In this document: positions 16,907 through 25,656 of the stretch, in pieces
Layout of the letters: the number at the start of each line of letters is the position of its first letter
Numbering within the stretch: position 1 is the stretch's first letter
Source: JBFWWP01 sp050246115
Lineage (GTDB): Bacteria; Planctomycetota; UBA8108; UBA1146; JAJFFE01
Reading direction: 5' to 3'
DNA: 64,000 nt
Assembly: GCA_050246115.1 (NCBI GenBank)
Contig: JBFWWP010000028.1
Span: 1-64,000 of the forward strand
Notes under the pieces: generated by a model
Seen by the model: only the letters and a program-made list of their open reading frames with translations
What the model was told of the DNA's origin: nothing
The model's database searches: none
Made by a program: the position numbers and the translations under genes

Positions 16907-19555
16907 TTGATCCCACCGCCGCGCTCGCTGGGCTCGTTCGTGTTGCTCTTCGCCTGGGTGGCGGTCTTCCCGATCGCGGTGGCGGCGCAAGAGGAGCCAG
17001 CCGTGCCAGCCGGGGGGCAAGGGCAGGCCCCGAGTTCGCAAACGGCCGCGACTCCTTCGGACTGGCTCGATCTGCTCGAGCTCTTCGATGCGGATGACAC
17101 GCGCCTCGAGTTCGAGCGCAGCGGGGCCCGCGTGGGGCTGCTCCTCTTGGGCAACGCGCACGTTCGTACCTCGCAGTTCGAGTTGTGGGCCGACGGAATC
17201 GGCGTCTCGCGCTCGCAGACGGAGCCGGGGGCGGACCCCAGCTATCGTCTCGTGGCCGTGGGCGCGGTGATCCTCCTTCATCAGGAGCAGTCCTTCCGGG
17301 CGGAGACTCTGTTCTACGACCACACTCGACGCCGCGCCGCCATGACCCAGTTTCGCTTGCGCGTGGATGTGGAGTTCCTGTCGCGTCCCACGGGATTCGC
17401 TGGTGAGCTCCCCCGCGATGCCCGCGACGCCGAGGCGGCGTTGCTCGACGGTTGGTCGCAGGCTGCGGAGCGGACGAGCGCCGAAGCCGGCGGTGCGTCG
17501 ACCAGCGACCTCGGGACCATGCCGGCGAGCGGCCCTCCCGGCCGGCCACGGTTGCCGCCATCGGGACGCCTGGTCGTGGCGGCGCGCGAACTCGAACTCG
17601 AGGACTTCGCCCAGTTCGAGGGCCGCGGAATCCAGGTGACGACGTGCGACTTCGGCGACCCGCACTGGGCGGTCGAAGCCGACCGCTTGACCGCGGAGCG
17701 ATTCGTGACCCAGGACGAGCGGACCGCGCGGGAGACGTCTCACTACGAGGCGCAGTTGTCCAGTACGCGGTTGCGCCTCGGTCCGGTCACCATCCCGTTC
17801 CTGCCGTCCTTGGGCTGGGATACACGCTGGAACGATTCGATTCCGCTGCGCAGTGCGAGCTACTCGAACTCGTCCAACTTCGGGCAACGGGTCGACACCT
17901 TGTGGCGTGGTGACCTACTGCTGCCCCGCAGCTTGCGGTCCTGGATCGATCTGGGAATCCGTCTCGACAGCCTGAGCAAGCGGGGTACCGGCTACGGGGC
18001 GGAGGCACGGTGGGGTCTGCGACCGAGCCGCTGGAATCGGGCAGCGGGGGAAGGGTGGGGACCTTGGGGTCTCGACTTCTACGGGAGCGGGAACTTCTAT
18101 GGCATTCACGATCGCGGCGTCGACGCCAACGATGTCGTGCCGGAGCATGAACAGCGCAACCGGGTACGCATTCACCAACGCGTGAGACTCCCCTGGGGCA
18201 CCTGGGTCGACGCCGAGTACGCGGTCGAGCGGGACGCCAACTTCCTCGAAGAGTACTTCGAGTCCGAGCTTCGCGGCGAGAAAGTCCCCGAGAACCTGAT
18301 CTACGTTCGTCATCCGATCTCCGAGTTGGCGACCGTGACCGCGCTCGCCAAGGTTCAGAAGGTCACCTTTCGCCGTGAAGTCGAGCGAGTGCCTGAACTC
18401 GCTTTCTTCTGGGTCGAGCAGCCCGTGGCCGAAACCGGCTTCGACCTCGACGTCACCGCCCGCGCGGCCGATCTCCGCTTCGAGCCGGCAAGCCTCGACG
18501 CGCTGCAGTCGCGCGAATTGCAGCGCGGCGATCTGCGCGCGACCCTGGCCCGCGCCGTCGGCAACACGCGTTGGGTCAAGGTGCGCCCGTTCTTCGAGGC
18601 GCGCTACACCGCGTGGGAGGAGGACGAGGTGCGGCTCAACGCAATCGAGCGGCTAGCCCTGGCCTCCGGCGCGTCCGCGCGCTGGCACTTGGCTCGCACC
18701 TTCGCCGCTGGATGGGGACCCTACACCTCGTTGCGGCACACGATCGACCCCGAAGTCCGCTACCGTGTGATCTTCGAGAACAACGTCGATCCCGCCGAGG
18801 TTTTTCGTTTCGACGCGACCGAGGACGTGCAGCGTTTCGAGAGTCTCACGGTCTCGTTGCGCTCCTTTCTTTTCGGCCGACGTCCCGGGCCCCGTGACGG
18901 TCCGAGCGTCGGCGAAGCCGGGGACGTGGAGTCGACGGCGTCGAGGACGGGCGCGGGCCCCGTGTTGCGTCGTGAGCCTGGCGACTTCACGCGGCAAGCG
19001 GGCTCGCCAGAGCCAGGGGGCGCGAGGTCGGTGCGTTGGATTCAACCTCCCGGAGCGGGGAGTACCCAGCAGCGCTTGATCGAAGGGGAGCTGTCGATCG
19101 AGTACTTCCCGGATCCGAACCGCGACAATGCGGGTGAGGCCTGGGGGCCCGCCCGCGGCCAACTGTTGCTCGAACTGGTGCCTTGGATCGGGTATTTCGC
19201 CGAAGCGCGCTATGATGTCGTCGGCGACGCACGCTTCGAGCAGTTCGACCACGGCCTGCAGCTGCGCAATGCGAGCGCCGCGGCTACCGTGGGTACGCGG
19301 TACCGGCGTCACCAGGGGAACTTCATTACTGCGAGCGGGCAGTGGTTCGCCTCGGATCGATACGAGTTCGACGCGTTCTACAGCTATGATCTGCGTCGCG
19401 AGGTGGGGGTCGACCAGTACTATTCGGTGGTGCGGAACTTCCACCGCTGGGCGGTGATGTTCACCCTCGAGATCGACGAAGGGGAGGACGACAACGTTTC
19501 GTTCTTCGTCCGGTTCGGTCCCCGGGAACTCTGGCGCGCGATTCGTGAGAACTAA
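16907..19555 (+). CDS. lptD: LPS-assembly outer-membrane protein LptD-like
   Basis: The 882-residue product has a signal peptide (hydrophobic core SFVLLFAWVAVFPIAVAAQ). An N-terminal OstA-like beta domain follows, about 60-290 (GNAHVRTSQFELWADGI, then RAETLFYDHTRRRA), interrupted by a low-complexity insertion at about 165-215. The remaining 550 residues form a beta-barrel with alternating aromatic strands and the LptD-like pattern PVTIPFLPSLGWDTRWN. In proteobacteria LptD with LptE inserts lipopolysaccharide into the outer leaflet; that function is inferred. The start is TTG at 16907. A second low-complexity loop (about 665-715) is rich in Gly and Pro. Its stop codon TAA (19553-19555) coincides with the left edge of the mobile element at 19553. 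coaD follows the element. Confidence 0.75.
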   Translation: MIPPPRSLGSFVLLFAWVAVFPIAVAAQEEPAVPAGGQGQAPSSQTAATPSDWLDLLELFDADDTRLEFERSGARVGLLLLGNAHVRTSQFELWADGIGVSRSQTEPGADPSYRLVAVGAVILLHQEQSFRAETLFYDHTRRRAAMTQFRLRVDVEFLSRPTGFAGELPRDARDAEAALLDGWSQAAERTSAEAGGASTSDLGTMPASGPPGRPRLPPSGRLVVAARELELEDFAQFEGRGIQVTTCDFGDPHWAVEADRLTAERFVTQDERTARETSHYEAQLSSTRLRLGPVTIPFLPSLGWDTRWNDSIPLRSASYSNSSNFGQRVDTLWRGDLLLPRSLRSWIDLGIRLDSLSKRGTGYGAEARWGLRPSRWNRAAGEGWGPWGLDFYGSGNFYGIHDRGVDANDVVPEHEQRNRVRIHQRVRLPWGTWVDAEYAVERDANFLEEYFESELRGEKVPENLIYVRHPISELATVTALAKVQKVTFRREVERVPELAFFWVEQPVAETGFDLDVTARAADLRFEPASLDALQSRELQRGDLRATLARAVGNTRWVKVRPFFEARYTAWEEDEVRLNAIERLALASGASARWHLARTFAAGWGPYTSLRHTIDPEVRYRVIFENNVDPAEVFRFDATEDVQRFESLTVSLRSFLFGRRPGPRDGPSVGEAGDVESTASRTGAGPVLRREPGDFTRQAGSPEPGGARSVRWIQPPGAGSTQQRLIEGELSIEYFPDPNRDNAGEAWGPARGQLLLELVPWIGYFAEARYDVVGDARFEQFDHGLQLRNASAAATVGTRYRRHQGNFITASGQWFASDRYEFDAFYSYDLRREVGVDQYYSVVRNFHRWAVMFTLEIDEGEDDNVSFFVRFGPRELWRAIREN

Positions 19556-19737
19556 GGAGTCGCCCAAGAATAACTTCGACATCTTGCCGTCGATTTGGGT
19601 CAGATTTGGCCGATCCAGAAAGCTCGAAACCGGAGGCGTAGCCTTAGTTCCGGTGAGGATTTCGAGGTTTTCGGATCGGTCGAGGATGGCCCGAAGCGAC
19701 GAGCAAGAGGGTGAAGTTATTCTTGGGCGACTCCTAA
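19553..19737. mobile_element. MITE-like element, family 2, with 23-bp perfect terminal inverted repeats
   Basis: The 23 bp at 19555-19577, beginning AGGAGTCGCCC, are the exact reverse complement of 19713-19735. Direct TAA triplets flank the ends (19553-19555 and 19735-19737) and may be a target duplication. The left TAA is also the lptD stop codon. The interior is also self-complementary in part, around GGCCGATCC and GGATCGGTC, so the element can fold as one hairpin. There is no coding capacity. The element ends 29 bp before the coaD start. Confidence 0.75.
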
Positions 19738-19766
19738 ACCTTCTGCGTCGGGAAGGACGCAATCGT

Positions 19767-20252
19767 TTGAAAGCCATCTACGCTGGAACTTTCGACCCGC
19801 CGCACCGCGGTCATCTCGACGTGATCCGACGCGGCCTGACGGTCGTCGATGAGCTCTTGGTCGCGGTCGCGATCAACCACGAGAAGCGTACCCTGTTCAG
19901 TGAGGCCGAACGAATCGCGCTGCTTCAGAAGTGCCTGGGTGGCGAGCCCCGCGTCCGCGTCCTCGCGCTGGAGGGGTTGGTCGTCGAACTCGCCCGCCGG
20001 GAGCAAGTGCAGTTCTTGCTGCGGGGGGTCCGAACCGTCGCGGACTTCGAGTCCGAGTCGTCCATGGCGTTGGCGAACCGTCAGATCTCGGGGGAACCGG
20101 GCATCGAGACCGTGTTCCTGCTTCCCGCAGCCGAGTTGAGCCACGTCTCATCGACTCGCGTGAAGGAGATCGCTCGCTTCGGCGGCGACGTCCACTCGCT
20201 GTTGCCGGCCGCCATCGCCCGCGAAGTCGTGGAGCGACTGCGCGCTCGCTAG
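19767..20252 (+). CDS. coaD: phosphopantetheine adenylyltransferase
   Basis: CoaD transfers AMP from ATP to 4'-phosphopantetheine, the penultimate step of coenzyme A synthesis. The 161-residue product matches the family's length. It has the nucleotidyltransferase motif HxGH in DPPHRGHLDVI near residue 16, the FLLRGVRT stretch and the ISSTRVKE-like block (HVSSTRVKEIARFGGDV). I chose the TTG at 19767 because it gives the standard N terminus (KAIYAGTFDP) and is preceded by GGGAAGGA. An upstream open extension runs through the mobile element and is not family-like. The gene may be co-transcribed with lptD through the element. Confidence 0.92.
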   Translation: MKAIYAGTFDPPHRGHLDVIRRGLTVVDELLVAVAINHEKRTLFSEAERIALLQKCLGGEPRVRVLALEGLVVELARREQVQFLLRGVRTVADFESESSMALANRQISGEPGIETVFLLPAAELSHVSSTRVKEIARFGGDVHSLLPAAIAREVVERLRAR

Positions 20253-20654
20253 GAGACGTTCAGGAATCCGCACCTCCCAGCCAAAGGAGATGGGCCGAGG
20301 GTGCCCGGCCAACGGGGTCAAGGTTGCCTGACACGACACTCGGTGCCAGGCCACTCGGGGTAGCCGGCGACGTCCGTCTGCGGCGGCAAGCTCGCTGCGT
20401 CACCGAGAAATCTCGGTTTCGCGAAGGGGCTGGATGGTTATACTGCGCCCACCTGCTCGGTTCCTGCGGACACGGTAGCCGCGGATCGACGACAGGGTCC
20501 CGGTATGGGTGTGCTGGGCCCACCGTGATCGTGACCGGGGGCCGTGGGGTGACAGGGCTAGCGATGACGGCGATGACAGGGCTTAAGCGCTGACAGGCTT
20601 GCAATGACGCGGCTTGCGGGGCTTGCGGGCGACGCGTAGAGAAGTGAGCGAATC
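20253..20654. other. 402-bp non-coding spacer with short direct repeats
   Basis: No protein-like frame is seen. A small hairpin pairs ACCGAG (20402-20407) with CTCGGT (20412-20417) followed by TTC, a weak terminator candidate. TGACAGGGCT occurs twice (20550-20559 and 20574-20583) with a close variant at 20591. A TATACT box at 20439-20444 could be a -10 element but lacks a good -35. Confidence 0.4.
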
Positions 20655-21041
20655 ATGTCGAGAACGACGATAGCGACGTCCCGCGCACCTCGGGCCATCG
20701 GTCCCTACTCCCAAGCCGTTGCGACCAACGACTGGATCTTCTGCTCCGGTCAGATTCCCCTGGACCCGGCGACCGGCAAGCTCGTGCCCGGCGACATCCA
20801 AGCCCAGACCCGTCGTTGTCTCGAGAACTTGAAGGCGGTGCTCGAGGCCGGCGGGGCGACGCTCGCCCAGGTCGTGAAGACCACCGTGTACCTTACCGAT
20901 CTGGGTCAGTTCGCGGCCGTGAACGAAGCCTACGGGGAGTACTTCGGTAGCCAGCCGCCGGCACGAGCGACCGTGCAGGTGAGCGCGCTGCCCGCGGGTG
21001 CGACCGTCGAGATCGACGCCATTGCGCGACGTGGCGGATAG
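20655..21041 (+). CDS. ridA: RidA-family enamine/imine deaminase
   Basis: RidA proteins hydrolyse reactive enamine/imine intermediates made by PLP enzymes, such as 2-aminoacrylate, and work as cytoplasmic trimers. The 128-residue product has the family length and hallmarks: RAIGPYSQAV near the start, FCSGQIPLDP, the QTRRCLENLKAVLEAGG helix, and the catalytic arginine in PPARATVQVSALP. It precedes the two ABC ATPase genes by only 11 bp (stop 21041, next start 21053), so they are likely co-transcribed. The start ATG at 20655 gives the complete fold. Confidence 0.92.
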   Translation: MSRTTIATSRAPRAIGPYSQAVATNDWIFCSGQIPLDPATGKLVPGDIQAQTRRCLENLKAVLEAGGATLAQVVKTTVYLTDLGQFAAVNEAYGEYFGSQPPARATVQVSALPAGATVEIDAIARRGG

Positions 21042-21052
21042 GACAGTTCGAG

Positions 21053-22063
21053 ATGGGCGACTCCCACGAGAACATTCTCGAGATCGAAGATCTACGGACG
21101 TACTTCTACACCGACGACGGGATCGTGAAGGCCGTCGATGGCGTCAACTACGCGATTCGCCGCGGCGAGACGCTGGGCGTGGTCGGTGAGTCCGGGTGCG
21201 GCAAGTCGGTCACCTCCATGAGCGTTCTTCGGCTCATTCCCTCTCCCCCAGGACGCATCGCAGGCGGGCAGATCCGCTTCAAGGGCCGCGACCTCACGCG
21301 GGTGTCGGAGCGCGCCATGCGCAAGATTCGCGGCAAGGAGATCTCGGTCATCTTCCAAGAGCCGATGACCAGTCTGAATCCGGTTTACCGAATCGGCGAC
21401 CAGATTGGCGAGGCCTTGGTGCTCCATGAACGCATGAGTCGCTCCCAGGCGCGAAAACGGACCATCGAACTGCTCGACCTGGTGGGGATTCCCGGTGCCG
21501 CGGCTCGCGTCGACGAGTACCCGCATCAAATGTCCGGCGGGATGAAGCAGCGGGTGATGATTGCGATGGCGTTGGCGTGCAATCCGTCGCTGCTGATTGC
21601 CGACGAGCCGACGACCGCCCTCGACGTCACGATCCAGGCCCAGATCCTCGACTTGCTGCGGAAGCTGCAGAAGGAGTTGGGGATGGCCATCTTGCTGATC
21701 ACGCACGACCTCGGCGTGATCGCGGAGATGGCGCATCACGTGGCCGTGATGTATGCCGGCAAAGTCGTCGAGTATGCGCCCGTGGACGAGCTGTTCCTGC
21801 GGCCGAAACATCCGTACACCGTCGGGCTCTTCCGCTCTCTACCTCGGGTGGGACGTGAGCAAGAGAAACTCGACGTGATTCCCGGTAACGTGCCCAATCC
21901 GCTCGAGTTTCCCCAAGGCTGCAAGTTCTGGCCTCGGTGTGCGCACGCGGTGGACCGCTGCCGCGAGGTGGAACCCAAGCTCGAGGTGGTCGGCGACGAT
22001 CACACCGCCGCTTGTCTGCGGATCGGCGAGATCGAAGAAGTTCACCCGTTGCTCAGGACTTGA
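21053..22063 (+). CDS. dppD: oligopeptide/dipeptide ABC transporter ATP-binding protein (DppD-type)
   Basis: This 336-residue cytoplasmic ATPase energises peptide or nickel import in the Opp/Dpp family. Walker A is GESGCGKS at residues 45-52, the signature is MSGGMKQR, Walker B is LLIADEPT, and the switch histidine follows in LITHDLG. The C-terminal oligopeptide-transporter extension contains the cysteine cluster typical of this subfamily (CKFWPRCAHAVDRC), which in some members binds an iron-sulfur cluster. It pairs with the next gene, 67 bp downstream. No permease or substrate-binding gene lies in the window. Confidence 0.9.
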   Translation: MGDSHENILEIEDLRTYFYTDDGIVKAVDGVNYAIRRGETLGVVGESGCGKSVTSMSVLRLIPSPPGRIAGGQIRFKGRDLTRVSERAMRKIRGKEISVIFQEPMTSLNPVYRIGDQIGEALVLHERMSRSQARKRTIELLDLVGIPGAAARVDEYPHQMSGGMKQRVMIAMALACNPSLLIADEPTTALDVTIQAQILDLLRKLQKELGMAILLITHDLGVIAEMAHHVAVMYAGKVVEYAPVDELFLRPKHPYTVGLFRSLPRVGREQEKLDVIPGNVPNPLEFPQGCKFWPRCAHAVDRCREVEPKLEVVGDDHTAACLRIGEIEEVHPLLRT

Positions 22064-22130
22064 TGACGCCGGGTACGGCCCCAATCGAGCGCGGACGCGC
22101 TTGATTCGAGACTAGAACGAGCCACGTTCC

Positions 22131-23168
22131 ATGATGCCACAAGCGACGCACGCGACGACTTCCGCGGCGAAACCGGGACCCGCCGATTCCGAACCGCCCC
22201 TGCTGGTCGTGAAGGACCTGGTGAAGCACTTCCCGATCCGCAAGGGTATCCTGGCGCGGACCGTCGGCCATGTACGCGCGGTGGACGGTGTGTCGTTCGA
22301 GCTGAGGCGGCAGGAGACCCTTGGCTTGGTGGGGGAGTCGGGTTGCGGAAAGACCACCGTCGGACGAACCTTGCTGCGCCTGATCGAACCCACTTCGGGA
22401 GAAGTGACCTTCGACGGTCACAAGGTGTTCTCGACCCGCGGGGAAGCCTTGCGCCGGTTGCGCCGCAAGATGCAGATCATCTTTCAGGATCCCTACGGTT
22501 CGCTCAACCCACGCATGACGGTTGGCGCCATCGTGGGCGAGGGACCTGCGATCCACCGACTGGGAAACAAGGCCGAGCGCCGCGAGCGGGTGGAGTACTT
22601 GCTCCAGCGCTGCGGACTAGACCCGGTGCACCACCTCCACCGCTACCCGCACGAGTTCTCCGGGGGGCAGAGACAGCGCATCGGCATCGCCCGCGCCCTG
22701 TCCCTGGAGCCAGAGTTCATCGTCTGCGACGAGGCCGTGAGCGCGCTCGACGTTTCGATCCAGGCGCAGGTGATCAACCTGCTGCGAGAGCTGCAGGACG
22801 AATTCCGTCTGTCGTACTTGTTCATCGCCCACGATCTGGCTGTGGTCGAACACATCAGCGATCGCGTGGCCGTCATGTACCTCGGAAAGATCGTCGAGAC
22901 CGCCGCCGCCAAGGACCTCTACCGCAACCCGCGCCACCCCTACACCCGCGCCTTGCTGTCGGCGGTGCCAGAGCCTGACCCCACGCGCCGCAAGCAGCGG
23001 ACGATCCTCCAGGGGGACGTGCCCACGCCGATCAATCCGCCGTCCGGTTGTCGCTTCCACACCCGCTGTCCTTCGTTCCTCGGGGAACGATGTACCCAGG
23101 CGTTGCCGCCCGAGTATCCCATCGAGCCCGGGCACACCTCGAGCTGTTACCTCGAAGCGCAACCATGA
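22131..23168 (+). CDS. dppF: oligopeptide/dipeptide ABC transporter ATP-binding protein (DppF-type)
   Basis: The 345-residue product is the second ATPase of the Opp/Dpp pair. It shows the F-type N terminus (LVKHFPIRKGILARTVGHVRAV), Walker A GESGCGKTT, Q-loop QDPYGSLNP, signature FSGGQRQR, and FIVCDEAVSALD in place of the usual Walker B DEP(T/V). The C-terminal cysteine extension (CRFHTRCP, then CYLE) is present. Alanine after DE is a small deviation from DEP. It overlaps the following aminotransferase gene by 4 bp (ATGA at 23165-23168), which indicates translational coupling even though the products are functionally unrelated. Confidence 0.9.
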   Translation: MMPQATHATTSAAKPGPADSEPPLLVVKDLVKHFPIRKGILARTVGHVRAVDGVSFELRRQETLGLVGESGCGKTTVGRTLLRLIEPTSGEVTFDGHKVFSTRGEALRRLRRKMQIIFQDPYGSLNPRMTVGAIVGEGPAIHRLGNKAERRERVEYLLQRCGLDPVHHLHRYPHEFSGGQRQRIGIARALSLEPEFIVCDEAVSALDVSIQAQVINLLRELQDEFRLSYLFIAHDLAVVEHISDRVAVMYLGKIVETAAAKDLYRNPRHPYTRALLSAVPEPDPTRRKQRTILQGDVPTPINPPSGCRFHTRCPSFLGERCTQALPPEYPIEPGHTSSCYLEAQP

Positions 23169-24250
23169 GCGTCGTCGTGACGGTTCCGCACTCTCGCCCC
23201 ACCATCGTGGCGGGCATGCAAGACGCCGTCGCGGCGGTGGTCGCCTCCGAGCAACACGCAGGCGGCGGCATCCGCCGAGAGTTCGAACGCGCCCTGGGAC
23301 GTCGCCTCGGCGTATCTCACGCCGTTGCCGTACAGAGTGGTCTGGCTGCGCTGCATCTCGCGCTCTTGGCCCTCGGAGTTCGCCGTGGGCAGCGGGTGCT
23401 CGTTCCCAGCTACGTGTGCGCCGCGTTGTTGCACGCGATCGACGCCGTGGGTGCGCGCCCGTTGGTGGCCGACGTCGACCCACGCACCTTCAACCTGGAC
23501 GCGCTCCATGCGCGGCAAGCGCTCGCGCGCGAGCACGTCGTTGCCCAGGACGTCGCCTGCGCCATCGTCCCTCACCTGTTCGGCTACCCCGCTCCGCTGC
23601 ACCTCTGGGACCTGGAGATCCCGGTCATCGAGGACTGCGCCATGGCTCTCGGGGCGAGCATTGGCAGCGAGGAGGTGGGAGTCTTCGGCGTGGTGTCGGT
23701 GTTCTCGTTCTACGCGACCAAGATGATCTCGACGGGGCAAGGCGGCCTGCTCGCGACCAATCAGCCGGCGGTGGGGGCGGAGGCGTTGGACCTGATCCAG
23801 TACGACAACCGCTCGTATTGGCGACCGTGTTGGAACTACCCCCTGCCGGACCTCGGCGCGGCGTTGGGGAAGGCCCAGCTACCCCACCTCGATGGGTTCC
23901 TGGAACGGCGTCGCGACCTCGCCGTTCGCTACCGCGATGCGCTGCGCGGGCTACCCGTGGGCTTTCAGGAGGTGTTCCCCGAAACCACGCCGGCGTGCTT
24001 TCGTTTCGTCGTGCTCCTCGAGGGGGCTGAGACGCGCGACCGGCTGCAGGCGGATCTGGCCGCGGCCGGAGTCGAGACCAAGTCACCCGTGTTTCGTCCG
24101 CTGCATGCCTACCTCGGTTTGCCAGCGAGTCACTTCCCGAACACGGAGCAGATCCAGGCGCGGGCGTTGAGCCTACCGATCTACCCCGCCCTGTCGGCCG
24201 CGGAGCAGGAGCACGTGATCGATCATCTTCGCAGGAGTTTGGAGTCATGA
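23165..24250 (+). CDS. DegT/DnrJ/EryC1-family PLP aminotransferase
   Basis: The 361-residue product belongs to the sugar-aminotransferase-like fold-type I PLP enzymes. The visible features are AVQSGLAALHLALLALG (cofactor phosphate binding), PVIEDCAMALGA (the Asp that contacts the pyridine nitrogen), and the Schiff-base lysine at K186 in SFYATKMISTGQGG. Members usually act on nucleotide-linked ketosugars for cell-surface glycans, but no other sugar-nucleotide gene is near, so the substrate is unknown. The ATG at 23165 overlaps the dppF stop, and its own stop overlaps the mtaB start by 4 bp, so dppF, this gene and mtaB are translationally coupled. Confidence 0.85.
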   Translation: MSVVVTVPHSRPTIVAGMQDAVAAVVASEQHAGGGIRREFERALGRRLGVSHAVAVQSGLAALHLALLALGVRRGQRVLVPSYVCAALLHAIDAVGARPLVADVDPRTFNLDALHARQALAREHVVAQDVACAIVPHLFGYPAPLHLWDLEIPVIEDCAMALGASIGSEEVGVFGVVSVFSFYATKMISTGQGGLLATNQPAVGAEALDLIQYDNRSYWRPCWNYPLPDLGAALGKAQLPHLDGFLERRRDLAVRYRDALRGLPVGFQEVFPETTPACFRFVVLLEGAETRDRLQADLAAAGVETKSPVFRPLHAYLGLPASHFPNTEQIQARALSLPIYPALSAAEQEHVIDHLRRSLES

Positions 24251-25656
24251 CGGAGTTGCACGACGGAGCGGCCGCTTTCGGCCCCGGCCAGGGATCGACT
24301 CCCGGCGCGCTCTCCTCGCAAGAGGGGCCCCTCGGAACCTGTGCCTTCGTCACCTTCGGATGCAAGATCAACTTCTACGATACCCAAGCCGTGCGCGAAC
24401 AGGTGCTCGACCTCGGTTACGCCGAGGTGCCTGCCGCGGACGGGGCCGACTTGTTGGTGGTGAACAGTTGCACAGTCACAGCGCGCGCAGGAGAGAAGTC
24501 AACGAGCGCCGTGCGGCGGCTGGCGCGCCGCAATCCCGGTGCGACCATCATCGTGACAGGCTGCATGACGGAGGCAGAGCGTCGCGACTTGGCCGAGATT
24601 CCGCGCGTGCTCCATGTGGTGGGGAACGAGGAGAAGGACCAGATCCCGGCGTTGCTCCAGGGGGCTGAGCGACGGGTCCGACGTGGGCGTGGCGGTCGTG
24701 ACATCTTCCGGCTCAGAACTTCGCGGTTCGCCGGGCGCACCCGAGCGTTCCTCAAGGTGCACGACGGCTGCGACGAGTTCTGCAGCTACTGTATCATCCC
24801 GCTCCTGCGCGGCCGCTCGAAGAGTCGCGATTGCGACGAAGTCGTTGAGGAAGCGAGGCGTCTGGCGGACGCGGGGCACCGCGAACTGGTGCTGACCGGG
24901 ATTCACCTTTCGCGTTATGGGCGCGACATCACCCCGCCGACGACGTTGGTCGAGTTGCTCGCCGCGCTGGTCGCGGTACCGGGCATCGAGCGGGTGCGTC
25001 TGTCATCGATTGGCGAAGGCGCGTTCACCGACGAGTTTCTCGACCTGTTCGCGACTCAGCCAGCACTGTGCCGGTTCTTTCACGTGCCGCTCCAGAGTGG
25101 ATCCGATGCGGTGCTCACGCGGATGCGGCGCGACTACACCGTGCGCCAATACCTCGACGCCATTGGCCGGATTCGCGAGCGCTTGGATGACGCCCTGATC
25201 GCCACCGACTTGATGATCGGTTTCCCGGGCGAGACCGACGCGGAGTTCGAGGAGTCCCTCGATACCTGTCGGCAGGCGGCGTTTGCGAAGATGCACCTGT
25301 TTCCGTATAGCCTGCGGCCGCGTACGCTCGCGGCACGACTGCCAGGGCATCTCGGGCCTGACGTCAAGGATGCGCGTATGCAAGTCGCGCGTGGGCTCGA
25401 GGCCGATCTCGGTCGTCGGGCGCTCGCGAGCCGGATCGGTCGAACGGCGTCGGTCCTGGTCGAGGGCCGAAGGGCGGGGCACTACTACGGCACTTGTCGT
25501 GCGGGCTACCCGGTGAGGTTCCGAGCGACGGACGCCCCGGACCTTTGGAACCACGAACTGCGCGTGCGCATCTGCGCGGCCGACGCGGATGGGTTGTTGG
25601 GTAGCCTGGAGCCCGAAGGCGCTTCTCGCAGTGCAACGGAGGGCGCCCTTGAGTGA
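24247..25656 (+). CDS. mtaB: tRNA t6A37 methylthiotransferase (MtaB-type)
   Basis: MtaB is a radical SAM enzyme that adds a methylthio group to N6-threonylcarbamoyladenosine at tRNA position 37. The 469-residue product has the MTTase N domain with its three cluster cysteines (FGCKIN, NSCTVT, TGCMTE), the radical SAM motif C175-C179-C182 (CDEFCSYC), and a C-terminal TRAM-like region. CKIN instead of the CQMN of MiaB, and the overall order, favour MtaB over MiaB or RimO. There is an extra N-terminal tail of about 30 residues. It overlaps its neighbours by 4 bp upstream and 8 bp downstream. Confidence 0.88.
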   Translation: MTELHDGAAAFGPGQGSTPGALSSQEGPLGTCAFVTFGCKINFYDTQAVREQVLDLGYAEVPAADGADLLVVNSCTVTARAGEKSTSAVRRLARRNPGATIIVTGCMTEAERRDLAEIPRVLHVVGNEEKDQIPALLQGAERRVRRGRGGRDIFRLRTSRFAGRTRAFLKVHDGCDEFCSYCIIPLLRGRSKSRDCDEVVEEARRLADAGHRELVLTGIHLSRYGRDITPPTTLVELLAALVAVPGIERVRLSSIGEGAFTDEFLDLFATQPALCRFFHVPLQSGSDAVLTRMRRDYTVRQYLDAIGRIRERLDDALIATDLMIGFPGETDAEFEESLDTCRQAAFAKMHLFPYSLRPRTLAARLPGHLGPDVKDARMQVARGLEADLGRRALASRIGRTASVLVEGRRAGHYYGTCRAGYPVRFRATDAPDLWNHELRVRICAADADGLLGSLEPEGASRSATEGALE

